Source: Helicobacter cappadocius
GTDB taxonomy: Bacteria; Campylobacterota; Campylobacteria; Campylobacterales; Helicobacteraceae
NCBI RefSeq assembly: GCF_030688855.1
Contig: NZ_JAUYZK010000004.1
Span: 1 to 64,000 of the forward strand
Reading direction: 5' to 3'
DNA: 64,000 nt
Below, one piece after another: positions 20,418 through 29,895 of the stretch. Both the position numbers and the translations under genes were made by a program. The notes under the pieces were generated by a model, which was not told the DNA's origin, searched no databases, and saw nothing but the letters and a program-made list of their open reading frames with translations. Positions within the stretch are counted from its first letter, which is position 1; each line of letters opens with the position of its first letter.

Positions 20418-21293
20418 ATGGGTTTTGCAGATTTTTTAAAAAATCTCAAAAAAGACGAAAAAAAATCATCACAAAAAGATGCGAGTAATCACTGGATAAA
20501 ATGTCCTGGTTGTGCCGCATTGATGTATCACAAAGAAGTCTTTTCTCAATCTCAAGTGTGTCCTAAATGTAATTATCATTTCAGAATCTCAGCCACCCAT
20601 AGAATAGAGCTTTTGTGCGATGAAGGAAGTTTTGTTGAATATGACAAAACACTCAAGCCGATTGATCCGCTGAAATTTGTAGATAAAGAAAGCTATCAAC
20701 AAAGAATTAAAAAATATGAAAGCAAAACAGGACGTCCAAGCTCTGTTATATCTGGTGAAGCTAGTATCAATAACAAAACCCTACAAATTGTGGTATTTGA
20801 CTTTGAATTTATGGGAGGGAGTTTAGGCTCTGTGGAAGGTGAAAAAATTGTACGTTCCATAGATCGTGCTATTGCCAAAAAACAAGCTTTGCTAATTGTT
20901 TCCACTAGCGGTGGAGCAAGAATGCAAGAATCTACCTATTCTCTTATGCAGATGGCAAAAACTAGTGCAGCACTCAACAGGCTCAGCAAAGCTCGATTGC
21001 CTTTTATATCTTTGCTTACCGACCCTACTTTTGGTGGCGTGAGTGCTTCATTTGCGTTTTTAGGAGATATTATCATTGCAGAACCTGGTGCAATGATAGG
21101 ATTTGCAGGGGCTAGAGTTATCAAACAAACTATCGGTGCAGATCTTCCTTCAAATTTTCAAACTGCAGAGTTTTTACTTGAACATGGGCTCATTGATATG
21201 GTTGTCCCTAGAAAAGAGTTGAAAAAAACTTTGAGCGATATTATTGGTATGCTTAATCCGAATTATGAAATGCAACCTATACTCGATCACTAA
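20418..21293 (+). CDS. accD: Acetyl-CoA carboxylase carboxyltransferase subunit beta
   Basis: 291 aa. N-terminal C4 zinc ribbon (CPGCAALMY and CPKCNYHF, 17 residues apart), then the crotonase-like carboxyltransferase domain with EFMGGSLGSVEGEKI, STSGGARMQE and GGVSASFAFLGD. It transfers CO2 from biotin to acetyl-CoA for fatty acid synthesis, with AccA. Start ATG 20418 (GCGGAGG seven bases upstream) is better placed than TTG 20412. Confidence 0.95.
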   Translation: MGFADFLKNLKKDEKKSSQKDASNHWIKCPGCAALMYHKEVFSQSQVCPKCNYHFRISATHRIELLCDEGSFVEYDKTLKPIDPLKFVDKESYQQRIKKYESKTGRPSSVISGEASINNKTLQIVVFDFEFMGGSLGSVEGEKIVRSIDRAIAKKQALLIVSTSGGARMQESTYSLMQMAKTSAALNRLSKARLPFISLLTDPTFGGVSASFAFLGDIIIAEPGAMIGFAGARVIKQTIGADLPSNFQTAEFLLEHGLIDMVVPRKELKKTLSDIIGMLNPNYEMQPILDH

Positions 21294-21720
21294 ACCTAGC
21301 GATGATTGGAGAGCACCCATCATTCACTACCAAAAACAGTGTAAGCAATTTGGCACAACATTAACAATTAAAGATATCATAAATAACGATATTATAAATG
21401 CCCAAAAAATCTCTCAAAAAAACGCTCAAAAATCCTACACAAAAGCCCTTTTACCTTATCTTGCTGGAGATATAAATATCTCTTTGCACCCAAATGGAAA
21501 AATGCGAGATACTTTTGCTTTTGCTGAACTGATAAAAAATTACAATAAAATCAATTTTTTTATTGGTGGTGCATATGGATTTGAAGAGGAGTTTGTGAAA
21601 AAAACAACCTCTATTAGTTTAAGTTTGCTTACTTTTAGCCACAAGATCGCAAAAATCATTCTTTGCGAACAAATCTATCGTGCTTTAAGCATTATCCATA
21701 ATCATCCATACCACAAATAG
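21265..21720 (+). CDS. rlmH: 23S rRNA (pseudouridine1915-N3)-methyltransferase
   Basis: 151 aa SPOUT methyltransferase. DINISLHPNGKMRDTFAFAE corresponds to the LDxxG(K)xxsS/TEFA segment, FFIGGAYGFEEEF to the knotted AdoMet-binding loop (IGGxxG), and SLSLLTFSHKIAKIILCEQIYRA to the C-terminal knot. Start ATG 21265 lies inside accD (29-bp overlap), so it is translationally coupled. It modifies helix 69 of the 50S subunit. Confidence 0.9.
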   Translation: MKCNLYSITKPSDDWRAPIIHYQKQCKQFGTTLTIKDIINNDIINAQKISQKNAQKSYTKALLPYLAGDINISLHPNGKMRDTFAFAELIKNYNKINFFIGGAYGFEEEFVKKTTSISLSLLTFSHKIAKIILCEQIYRALSIIHNHPYHK

Positions 21721-21729
21721 GAGATGACA

Positions 21730-22095
21730 TTGAAAAAAGAAACTCTGAAATATTTCGAACAGATACTCAAAGATAGAATCAATGAAATCAGTTCAAATAT
21801 CGATATGCGAAATATTTCCTTAAAAGAACTCAATAATTCTAATCTCAAAGATCAGAGCGATATTGTATCAGCAAACTTACAAGGTCAGCTTGATTTTTTG
21901 ATTATCCAAAAACACGGATTAGAATTACAAGATATAATGAGTTCATTGCAGAAAATCAAGAATGAAACTTATGGTATTTGCGAAATGTGTGATGATGAAA
22001 TTGATATAGAAAGACTCAAAATCAAACCTCATGCTAAATACTGTATCAAATGTCGTGAATTGCACGAAAAGTCTAAAAACAGGGGTGAGAAATGA
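21730..22095 (+). CDS. dksA: DksA/TraR-family zinc-finger regulator
   Basis: 121 aa. Two-helix coiled coil (about 5-75) and a C-terminal C4 zinc finger CEMC...CIKC. DksA binds in the RNA polymerase secondary channel and works with ppGpp. TTG at 21730 is preferred: AGGAG ends at 21723, leaving six bases, whereas the ATG at 21724 directly abuts it. The coiled-coil tip keeps acidic residues (LKDQSDIVSA). It is ATGA-coupled to the next gene. Confidence 0.85.
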   Translation: MKKETLKYFEQILKDRINEISSNIDMRNISLKELNNSNLKDQSDIVSANLQGQLDFLIIQKHGLELQDIMSSLQKIKNETYGICEMCDDEIDIERLKIKPHAKYCIKCRELHEKSKNRGEK

Positions 22096-23114
22096 AATTT
22101 AAATATTATATTATGTTTGCTGTTTTATTTATCATTGCTACAGCTATATATATTTATAGCCTAAATAGTGGTAGCTATACCCTATCAGCATCACATCAAG
22201 GGGAATCTCTCAATTTACCTATCGCAATATGGGTAGCTATTATCGTGTTAGTATTTTTTGTGATTTCTCTAATTTTTTTCTTAGGCGAGTGGATAAGAGG
22301 TTTGCTCACAAAATATTACAACAACAGAGACTTTGAAAAAATTATTCATCAAATCATTGAACAAAATACAAGAAAAAATCCTCCAAAAGAAACTTATAAA
22401 AACCATCATTTTGATCTACTTTCAAAGATACTTGCTAGATTTGATTTAAAGGCAAATCTAAATTCCCAAAATAGCACTTATAGCAAAATAGACAAGCTTT
22501 TTGAAGCTTATAAGCAAATAGACAAGGGTATCGAACAAGATATTAAAAAGTATGATTTATCTGAAGATAATGAATTTTTTATCAAAAACACTCAAAATAA
22601 AATTTCAAAAGATACCAAATTTGCTCTTGATGTTTTGAAGGGAACATTAAGTACTGATTTGAAGAAATATGCCTTCATTGCAATTGTTCAAAACTCAAGT
22701 GATAAAGAAATTCAAAAGGCTTTGGAACTCTCAAGAAGCTTTCTTGATAAAGAAATGCTCAGAGAGCTATTTGTAGCATACTCACAAAATCGAGCCACAT
22801 TTGAAATAGATAATATCACCAAGTTATGTAAAAGTGTTCAATATGCAGAAATAAACTATCTAAGACTTGCCAAAGAATCCAAGCCATTTTTATCCCCAGA
22901 TATGTGGCTAAAAATTTTTGGAAAACTTGCAAACAATGACGAAAAAGCTGAAAAAGCTTACTTATACGCACTCATAGATCTTGAAATGATAGAGCAAGCC
23001 AAAGAAAGACTTTCCACACACAATAAAGATGATTTTCTCATTATTAATGCTTATCTTGAACTTAAAAAAATGGGTAGAAACTATCCTGTAAATCTTTTTT
23101 TTGGAATACAATAA
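22092..23114 (+). CDS. Membrane-anchored helical-repeat protein
   Basis: 340 aa. Two transmembrane helices (about 5-25 and 44-68) separate a short periplasmic loop; the rest is an all-helical cytoplasmic domain with repeats resembling TPR-like pairs. The architecture recalls LapA/LapB-type membrane scaffolds, but no motif proves it. The start overlaps the dksA stop by four bases. It ends five bases before the convergent minus-strand gene. Function unknown. Confidence 0.7.
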   Translation: MKFKYYIMFAVLFIIATAIYIYSLNSGSYTLSASHQGESLNLPIAIWVAIIVLVFFVISLIFFLGEWIRGLLTKYYNNRDFEKIIHQIIEQNTRKNPPKETYKNHHFDLLSKILARFDLKANLNSQNSTYSKIDKLFEAYKQIDKGIEQDIKKYDLSEDNEFFIKNTQNKISKDTKFALDVLKGTLSTDLKKYAFIAIVQNSSDKEIQKALELSRSFLDKEMLRELFVAYSQNRATFEIDNITKLCKSVQYAEINYLRLAKESKPFLSPDMWLKIFGKLANNDEKAEKAYLYALIDLEMIEQAKERLSTHNKDDFLIINAYLELKKMGRNYPVNLFFGIQ

Positions 23115-23119
23115 TCAAA

Positions 23120-23269
23120 TCACTCATCTTTTGATGAGTAGTGTTTGGGTTTGGAGCATTTGTTAGAACCACATCCGCAACTAGATTTTTTTCTTCCCAA
23201 AATCCTATAAATAACAATTCCAATGACAAATACAACCAACAAGATACCAAAAATATCAATCAACTGCAT
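23120..23269 (-). CDS. FeoB-associated-type Cys-rich membrane protein (short)
   Basis: 49 aa read on the minus strand from ATG 23269-23267. One N-terminal transmembrane helix (IDIFGILLVVFVIGIVIYRI), then basic residues and the cysteine cluster SSCGCGSNKC, then a polar tail. This is the layout of the FeoB-associated Cys-rich family (PF12669). SD AAGG before the ATG. No feoB is in the window. A short hairpin (ACTCATC/GATGAGT) in its last codons may terminate both converging genes. It falls under the usual length cut-off and is easily missed. Confidence 0.7.
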   Translation of the reverse strand: MQLIDIFGILLVVFVIGIVIYRILGRKKSSCGCGSNKCSKPKHYSSKDE

Positions 23270-23369
23270 CCTTATACCTCGCCTTATTAAATATGAATGA
23301 GTATATCACTTTTTGTATAATTCTGATAGAATACGGGAGCTGATTTCAACCAACCAAAAGGGACTAGAG

Positions 23370-24581
23370 ATGACAAAAGAGATTAAGAAAGTAGTTTTGG
23401 CTTATTCGGGCGGGCTTGATACAAGTGTTATTCTAAAATGGCTACAAGAACAATATAAATGCGAAGTAATCACTTTTACTGCAGATATTGGACAAGGCGA
23501 GGAGGTTGAACCCGCTAGAGAAAAAGCCAAAAGACTAGGAATAAAATCCGAAAATATTTTCATTCAAGATCTCAGAGAGGAATTTGTCCGTGATTTTGTA
23601 TTTCCAATGTTTAGAGCTAATACGATTTATGAAGGAGAATACCTTCTAGGAACCAGTATTGCACGTCCTTTGATTGCAAAAAAACTTGTGGAAATTGCCA
23701 AAAAAGTGAATGCTGATGCTATATCACATGGTGCAACAGGAAAAGGAAACGATCAGGTTCGATTTGAATTAGGTGCTTATGCCTTAAATCCTGATATAAA
23801 AATCATCGCACCATGGAGAGAGTGGGATCTAAACTCTAGAGAAAAACTTTTGAACTATGCTGATAAAGCAGGAATACCTATAGAAAAAAAAGGTAATAAA
23901 TCACCTTATTCTATGGATGCGAATCTTTTGCACATCTCTTATGAGGGGCAGATATTAGAAGATCCAAGCATAGAGCCACAAGAGGATATGTGGCGATGGA
24001 CAACCTCTCCTCTACAAGCACCCGATATTCCTGAAAGCATTACAATAGAATTCAAAAATGGCGATCCTGTAAGTATTGACAATAAACCCTTAAGTCCTGC
24101 AAAACTACTAGAAAGGCTCAATGAGTTAGGCGGTAAACATGGTATAGGAAGACTTGATCTTGTAGAAAATCGCTATGTAGGAATGAAATCTAGAGGATGT
24201 TATGAAACCCCTGGTGGCACTATTATGCTCAAGGCTCATCGAGCTATTGAGTCACTTTGTCTAGATAGGGAAGAAGCTCATCTAAAAGATGAAATAATGC
24301 CAAAATATGCTTCTCTAATTTACAACGGATATTGGTTTTCTCCAGAAAGAGAAGCTCTTCAAGCTTTGATAGATAAGACACAAGAAAAAGTAGAAGGAAA
24401 AGTTTATCTTAAGCTATATAAAGGTAATGTAATTATTACAGGAAGAGAATCCAAAAACTCATTGTTTAGCCAAGCTTATAGCACTTTTGAAGAAGATAGT
24501 GTTTATAATCAAAAAGACGCACAGGGTTTTATCAAGCTAAATGCCTTACGTTTTATCATTGCTGGAAAACTCAAAAAATAA
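23370..24581 (+). CDS. argG: Argininosuccinate synthase
   Basis: 403 aa. ATP pyrophosphatase loop AYSGGLDTS (10-18), [24 protein letters not shown] and [17 protein letters not shown] are the family signatures. It joins citrulline and aspartate in arginine synthesis. Start ATG 23370 with AAAAGGGA upstream; the frame is open further up but without an SD. Single-gene unit, closed by a perfect palindrome at 24587. Confidence 0.95.
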   Translation: MTKEIKKVVLAYSGGLDTSVILKWLQEQYKCEVITFTADIGQGEEVEPAREKAKRLGIKSENIFIQDLREEFVRDFVFPMFRANTIYEGEYLLGTSIARPLIAKKLVEIAKKVNADAISHGATGKGNDQVRFELGAYALNPDIKIIAPWREWDLNSREKLLNYADKAGIPIEKKGNKSPYSMDANLLHISYEGQILEDPSIEPQEDMWRWTTSPLQAPDIPESITIEFKNGDPVSIDNKPLSPAKLLERLNELGGKHGIGRLDLVENRYVGMKSRGCYETPGGTIMLKAHRAIESLCLDREEAHLKDEIMPKYASLIYNGYWFSPEREALQALIDKTQEKVEGKVYLKLYKGNVIITGRESKNSLFSQAYSTFEEDSVYNQKDAQGFIKLNALRFIIAGKLKK

Positions 24582-24586
24582 CTCTT

Positions 24587-24608
24587 AACACTTCGAATTC
24601 GAAGTGTT
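24587..24608. terminator. Bidirectional terminator between argG and yihY
   Basis: AACACTTCGAA and TTCGAAGTGTT form a perfect 22-bp palindrome between the two convergent genes, followed by TTCTT on plus and AAG-A/T-rich DNA on minus. Confidence 0.7.
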
Positions 24609-24610
24609 TC

Positions 24611-25462
24611 TTAAACTTTATATTTAAAACTCAAAGATTCTCTTTTTTTTCCAAAATCACTTATTAGAGCTTCATAAATACGCATTCCAAAAAGCAATAC
24701 AAGCCAAGAAATGTATACCCAGAGCATCAAAATCAATAGCACAGAAACCGAACCATATAGAGTTGGATAAGTCTTATTGTAAGACACATAATACACAAAA
24801 GCCCATTTAAGAAAATACCACAGACTTGCACTCAAACAAGAAGTGAGCAATAATAATTTTTTATTCAATCGTTTATTTGCAGAAATCTTAAAAAGGATTA
24901 AAAATAACAAGCAAGTTGCCAACCATGCAAGCACATTGGCGAAAATACTTATATTTTGTTTATTTTTAAAAACCCCCTGAACTTCAGCACTAAAATAAAT
25001 CAATATTGAAATACCTGCCGGAAAAACCGCCATCATTACCAAATAAACTATCAAAGATTCAAAAAATCTTCTGGGTTTAGAGTTGAAAACTTTCGAAGTA
25101 ATAAATTCATAGTTGCGAAAAAACATCAGCGAAGTAAATAAAACATATACAAAACCTATTGTTCCTATTTTGGAGCTGTTTTGAACAAAAGTATCAAAAA
25201 ATGATACAATCACTCCGGTATAATCTGGAAGAATGTTTGAAAGTATCAACGCTTTAAATTCGTTGAATTTATTTTGGAAATTAGGAAATTTTAACACGAT
25301 AGAAAAAAGGATTAGAAGCAAGGGAATCATCGCAAAAACAGTATAAAAGCTGAGCGAAGAAGCATAATAAAACATGGCCTGTTCATGAGTTAGGAAATTT
25401 ACAACTTCTTTAATTTTATCTTTAAATACGATAGAAAAATTTCTAATAACAGCAAATTTCAT
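24611..25462 (-). CDS. YihY/BrkB-family inner-membrane protein
   Basis: 283 aa. About six transmembrane helices and the family's opening pattern (YYASSLSFYTVFAMIPLLLI, and NILPDYTG). Formerly named ribonuclease BN, but the family is a membrane protein of unknown function. Start ATG 25462 shares one base with the bioB stop, so it is coupled to bioB. Confidence 0.85.
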   Translation of the reverse strand: MKFAVIRNFSIVFKDKIKEVVNFLTHEQAMFYYASSLSFYTVFAMIPLLLILFSIVLKFPNFQNKFNEFKALILSNILPDYTGVIVSFFDTFVQNSSKIGTIGFVYVLFTSLMFFRNYEFITSKVFNSKPRRFFESLIVYLVMMAVFPAGISILIYFSAEVQGVFKNKQNISIFANVLAWLATCLLFLILFKISANKRLNKKLLLLTSCLSASLWYFLKWAFVYYVSYNKTYPTLYGSVSVLLILMLWVYISWLVLLFGMRIYEALISDFGKKRESLSFKYKV

Positions 25463-26304
25463 CAATGACAAACACTAGCGATGCTTAATCCATAAGATTT
25501 TATCATATCTACATCTGTTTGGGGAGCATCTCCTTTTGCTGTAAGATAATTCCCAAGCACTACTGCATCAATACCACAATCAAATAAGGCTTTTTGATCT
25601 CTACCAAAAACAACTTCTCTACCCCCTGCAATCATCAATCGTACCTTAGGCAGAAACTCTCTAGCTAAAACCACGCATTCTAGTGCCTCTTCACGACTTA
25701 ATGTCTGTTGTTTAATGGGAAGAGCAGGATTTTGAATAAAAAAATTAATCGGTGTAGAATGCGGGGAAAGTATCTGTAATGCTTTTAAAAGCTCTATTCT
25801 GTCCCCCCAACTTTCTCCTAATCCAAATATTCCTCCGCTACACAACCCAAGCCCTGCACTAAGTGCATTTTCACAGGTTTCAAATCTCTCATTCCAAGGA
25901 TGGGTGGTGCAAATATTGGGGAAAAAATTTTTCGAAGTCTCTAAATTATGGTTATAACTATCTACGCCATTTTTTTTCAAATATACCAAAGAATCCAAGT
26001 CAGCTCTTCCACAACAAGCAATAATATGCAAATCCAATCCATCATCTTTGATCATTTTTGCTATTTTAGCAATATACTCACATTTTTTATCATCCAATCC
26101 TCGTCCTGCAGTTACCAAACAAAAGCCCAACGCCCCATATTCTTTCAATAAACGAGCTTCTTTGAGCACAATATCAGCATCTTTAAATTTGTATTTTTCA
26201 ATATCAGCGTGATAATGTGAGCTTTGTGTGCAATATCCACAATCTTCACTACAATTTCCACTACTAACATTTGAAATTGAACACAAAAATATCCCTTTAT
26301 CCAT
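25462..26304 (-). CDS. bioB: Biotin synthase
   Basis: 280 aa radical SAM enzyme that inserts sulfur into dethiobiotin. CSEDCGYC (Cys18, 22, 25) binds the 4Fe-4S cluster; FCLVTAGRG, SYNHNLET and GLCSGGIFGLGES follow. It is shorter than E. coli BioB (346 aa) at the N-terminus, like other Campylobacterota enzymes. ATG 26304 with AAGG upstream. Confidence 0.93.
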   Translation of the reverse strand: MDKGIFLCSISNVSSGNCSEDCGYCTQSSHYHADIEKYKFKDADIVLKEARLLKEYGALGFCLVTAGRGLDDKKCEYIAKIAKMIKDDGLDLHIIACCGRADLDSLVYLKKNGVDSYNHNLETSKNFFPNICTTHPWNERFETCENALSAGLGLCSGGIFGLGESWGDRIELLKALQILSPHSTPINFFIQNPALPIKQQTLSREEALECVVLAREFLPKVRLMIAGGREVVFGRDQKALFDCGIDAVVLGNYLTAKGDAPQTDVDMIKSYGLSIASVCH

Positions 26305-26375
26305 ATTAAAACCTTCCTTTATTTTTCAATCTAATTATAACAAATAAAGGCTGTAAGCCAAAAATCATTTAAATC

Positions 26376-26831
26376 CTACAAAGAATCTAAAACATCCTTG
26401 GCATGTCCTTTGGCTTTTATATTATAAAATATTTTTTCTATGCGTCCATCTTGACCTATGATAAAACTAGATCGTATGATTCCAAAAACTTCCTTCCCAT
26501 ACATCATCTTTTTACCATACGCTCCATAGCTTGTCGCGACAGCTTTATCAGTATCACTAAGCAGAATGTGTTTAAGCTCTTTATTTTGTATGAATTTTTT
26601 ATGACTTTTAGTGCTATCAGGACTGATGCCAACAACAACTGCACCTTTTTTTTCAAATTCATCTATCATTTCTGTAAAATCAAGTGCTTCAATTGTGCAT
26701 CCTGGTGTATTGTCTTTGGGATAAAAATATAAAATAACTTTTTTTGAAATCAAATCCGTAAGAGCGATTTCAACATCATCTTGATTTTTTAACTTAAAAA
26801 AAGGGGCTTTATCGCCTATTTCTAACTTCAT
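26376..26831 (-). CDS. bcp: Thiol peroxidase, Bcp/PrxQ type
   Basis: 151 aa peroxiredoxin reducing organic peroxides with thioredoxin. Peroxidatic Cys45 in NTPGCTIEALDF; position 50 is leucine, so the nearby resolving cysteine of two-Cys Bcp is absent. It follows lutC by nine bases, so it is probably the last gene of the lut operon. Confidence 0.9.
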   Translation of the reverse strand: MKLEIGDKAPFFKLKNQDDVEIALTDLISKKVILYFYPKDNTPGCTIEALDFTEMIDEFEKKGAVVVGISPDSTKSHKKFIQNKELKHILLSDTDKAVATSYGAYGKKMMYGKEVFGIIRSSFIIGQDGRIEKIFYNIKAKGHAKDVLDSL

Positions 26832-26840
26832 TTAAATCCT

Positions 26841-27482
26841 TTAATATAAAATAACAGCCACATTCTGTGGTCCATGAACTCCAAAAACTGTCTGAAGTTC
26901 TATATCAGCAGTCCTAGAAGGACCAGCAATAAAAAGCATATTTGTGGGTAAAACCCCATTTTTTGATTGTTTTTTGAGTATTTCTGTGCCTTCAAACAAA
27001 TTGCTAACGATATTGTTTTTATCAAGCAAGATCAAACAATTAGGTGTTATCAAAGATGCTAAACGGGGAGAAGAAGGAGTTGAAACAATCCCTATAATAC
27101 CTAGGTTGGCTACCCCGCATACTGCCTTTATAATTGAAGTATCAATACCAAAAAGTTCTGAACGCATTGTTTCTACATCTTTGTCATAAGCAATTTTTTC
27201 AAACCCTCCCCCCAAAGTAGAGATATCAAAAGGGATATCCAAGCTATAGAGGATTTTTTTGCTTCCCATCTCTTCTAAAATTCCTTGAATATCATCGCCT
27301 AAGCTTTGTTTTTCAGATAAGAGGACTTTTGCACGATTATTAGATTGGAGACGTTTATATTCTTCAATCAAATCTACATTTTCATACTTAAGAATATCTT
27401 TAAAATAAGGAATATTATCTTTTGGAATATGATTTTTGCCCAAAGCATTTTGAACACGTTTTAATATTTCTGTCTTACTCAT
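26841..27482 (-). CDS. lutC: L-lactate utilisation protein LutC/LldG
   Basis: 213 aa LUD-domain protein. AVCGVANLGIIGIVSTPSSPRLASL and FIAGPSRTADIELQ with VFGVHGPQ at the C-terminus are the family signatures. Part of the iron-sulfur L-lactate dehydrogenase complex LutABC. Start ATG 27482 overlaps the lutB end by eight bases. Confidence 0.9.
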   Translation of the reverse strand: MSKTEILKRVQNALGKNHIPKDNIPYFKDILKYENVDLIEEYKRLQSNNRAKVLLSEKQSLGDDIQGILEEMGSKKILYSLDIPFDISTLGGGFEKIAYDKDVETMRSELFGIDTSIIKAVCGVANLGIIGIVSTPSSPRLASLITPNCLILLDKNNIVSNLFEGTEILKKQSKNGVLPTNMLFIAGPSRTADIELQTVFGVHGPQNVAVILY

Positions 27483-28929
27483 AAACAACCCCCTTCATAT
27501 GTTTAATTTTATGATGCAAGGTAGCGTTGATTTTAGGAAAGGTGCGACAAGATGTCCAGTTTTTCAGTCCTGGCAAAATATGTTGAGTCATTTTCATTAG
27601 TGGTGAAAATGCCCTAGCTGACCACAAAAGTATCCTCCATTTCACTCCACTAGTAGCTAGAGAAGAAAACATCTGCATAGCCATTTTTTCAGCTTTGTTC
27701 TGATGGATATTTGCATAACCTTTCACGCCTCCTCTACCTTCTTTTACCTTTTCACTTCTAATGTCTCTTATAAGCTCTGCTAAAGGTATTTTTACAGGGC
27801 AAACCTCACTGCATCTTCCACATAGGCTACAGAGATTCACCATATACCCACAATTATCCAACCCAAATAGTTGTGGAGAAATAACCTCTCCAATAGGTCC
27901 AGGATAAGTAGATAAATAAGCATGTCCTCCTATTTTATCATATACAGGACAGTGGTTGAGACAAGTTCCACAACGAATACAGCTCAAAGATCGATAATAA
28001 TGCTCATCAGATAAAATATTAGATCGATTATTATCAAGCATCACAATATGAACTTCTTTTGGACCATCGAGTTCGCCTTCTTTTCTAGGACCTGTAATAA
28101 TATTATTATAACAAGTGATAGAAGCCCCTACAGCACTAGGAACAAGCAAGGTATCCAAAATAGAAGCATCTTCAAAACTTTCTATAACCTTTTCGATCCC
28201 GCAAATTGCTACATGAATATCACAAGCTGTAGTACTCATCCTCCCATTGCCTTCATTTTCTACCAACCAAATTGCACCTTCATTTGCAATGGCAAAATTC
28301 ACTCCAGATAGACCCATTTTAAAGTCTTTGAATTCCTCTCTTAGATGTTTTCTTGCAATAGCATTAAGCTTTTCAGGTTCTGATTCAAGCTTAGATCCCA
28401 ACTTGTCGGCAAAAATTTCGCCTATCTGATAACGATTTTTATGAATAGCTGGAGCCACAATATGCACAGGAGGCTCATCAATAAGTTGAATAATGAGTTC
28501 CCCAAGATCTGTTTCTGTTGCAAGGATTCCTTTTTCTTTAAGATACTTATTGAGGTGGATTTCCTCACTAGCCATAGACTTACCCTTTAGTATCTTGGAG
28601 ACTTGCTTTTGTATTGCTAGATTATAAATGATTTCATTAGCTTCTTGAGCGTTATTTGCCCAATGAATATGAAAACCATTTTTTAAAGCATTTGCCTCAA
28701 ATCTCTCTAAAAATTCATCTAAATGTGAGAGTGCTTTTATCTTAACTGCCTTCCCAAGCTCTCTTAATCCTTCCCAATCAGTGTATCTAGCCTTGATAAG
28801 ATTTTTACGATTGGTTTTAAGAGTACTCATCACGGATTTGAGATTTTTTCTAAGTTGGGTATCAGAAAGTTTCTTGGTTATGGTGTCTTCATATTGTTCA
28901 TTAGAATGAAATAAAGAGTTATCACTCAT
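27475..28929 (-). CDS. lutB: L-lactate utilisation iron-sulfur protein LutB/LldF
   Basis: 484 aa. N-terminal LUD domain and two 4Fe-4S motifs, CIRCGTCLNHCP (about 314-325) and CSLCGRCSEVCP (about 361-372), for electron transfer from lactate. ATGA-coupled to lutA. Length is normal for the family. Confidence 0.93.
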   Translation of the reverse strand: MSDNSLFHSNEQYEDTITKKLSDTQLRKNLKSVMSTLKTNRKNLIKARYTDWEGLRELGKAVKIKALSHLDEFLERFEANALKNGFHIHWANNAQEANEIIYNLAIQKQVSKILKGKSMASEEIHLNKYLKEKGILATETDLGELIIQLIDEPPVHIVAPAIHKNRYQIGEIFADKLGSKLESEPEKLNAIARKHLREEFKDFKMGLSGVNFAIANEGAIWLVENEGNGRMSTTACDIHVAICGIEKVIESFEDASILDTLLVPSAVGASITCYNNIITGPRKEGELDGPKEVHIVMLDNNRSNILSDEHYYRSLSCIRCGTCLNHCPVYDKIGGHAYLSTYPGPIGEVISPQLFGLDNCGYMVNLCSLCGRCSEVCPVKIPLAELIRDIRSEKVKEGRGGVKGYANIHQNKAEKMAMQMFSSLATSGVKWRILLWSARAFSPLMKMTQHILPGLKNWTSCRTFPKINATLHHKIKHMKGVVYE

Positions 28930-29669
28930 CTCAAATCTCCTTCGCTGATACCAACTCTTTTAGCTAGAAAATCATACAGATGCTCTGTTTTTACCTTTGA
29001 TCCCATTTTTTCCATAGCTCCACTGATATTGAGCAAACATCCAGCATCGCCAGCAATCAAATAATCAATATTTTTAGAATGAATATCTGCAATCTTTTCA
29101 TTAACCATTGCTTGAGAAATTTCAGGCTCTTTTACGCTAAATGTTCCACCAAATCCGCAACATTCTTCTTCTCTTTCAAGTTCAATAAGCTCAACATTTT
29201 TAAGACTTCTCAAAAGTGATTTGGAAGATTCTATACTTTTAGCCACTCGCAAAGCGTGGCAATTTGAATGCCAAGTGATCTTGATAGGCATTCCTTTATC
29301 TTCATATCTCACTCCTAGTTTTTTATCCAAAAATTCGCTGAGTTCAAAAATTCTCTCACAAAAGTCCTCTGCCCTCTTATAATCCTTATGCCCTTCAAAA
29401 AGCTCTAAATAATCGTGCTTCATCATACCCGCACAAGAGCCACTAGGAACAATAATAGGATAATCTCCTTCAAACAAATTAATGTTATACAGGGCAACTT
29501 TTCTACTCTCATCATAATAACCTGAGTTATAACTTGGCTGTCCGCAACAAGTTTGGTCTTTTTTAAATACGACTTCTACCCCTTCTTTTTGAAGGAGCTT
29601 TATTGCATTCACACAAGTATCACTATAAGCAATCCCGCCTAGACAGGTAGAAAAAAAATAGACCTTCAA
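28926..29669 (-). CDS. lutA: L-lactate utilisation protein LutA/LldE
   Basis: 247 aa with two CCG domains: TCCGQPSYNSG (about 61-71) and ECCGFGGTFS (about 170-179), which bind an unusual iron-sulfur centre in relatives. First gene of lutABC-bcp, with AAAGGAG near its start; it diverges from lctP. Confidence 0.93.
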   Translation of the reverse strand: MKVYFFSTCLGGIAYSDTCVNAIKLLQKEGVEVVFKKDQTCCGQPSYNSGYYDESRKVALYNINLFEGDYPIIVPSGSCAGMMKHDYLELFEGHKDYKRAEDFCERIFELSEFLDKKLGVRYEDKGMPIKITWHSNCHALRVAKSIESSKSLLRSLKNVELIELEREEECCGFGGTFSVKEPEISQAMVNEKIADIHSKNIDYLIAGDAGCLLNISGAMEKMGSKVKTEHLYDFLAKRVGISEGDLR

Positions 29670-29895
29670 AATTATCTCCTTTTAAGATTTAGTATAAATA
29701 TATCCTAAAAAGCATAAAAAAATCCGTAGCAAAATCTTTGAGTTATTTTGCTTAATATCATTTTTGATACATAATTACACAAAATTAATTAGAAATAATT
29801 TTTATCATCTAAAAAATAAAATGCTACTAGGTGTTTTGGCTATACTCTTAGAAAAATTACAAACTAGAAGAAATAACAAAACTAAGGAAAAATAG

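Noticed and set aside
23062-23259. 65-codon minus-strand frame overlapping the membrane-protein gene end
   Set aside because: It is a shadow of the true short gene at 23120-23269, which is in another frame with an SD and a clear family pattern.
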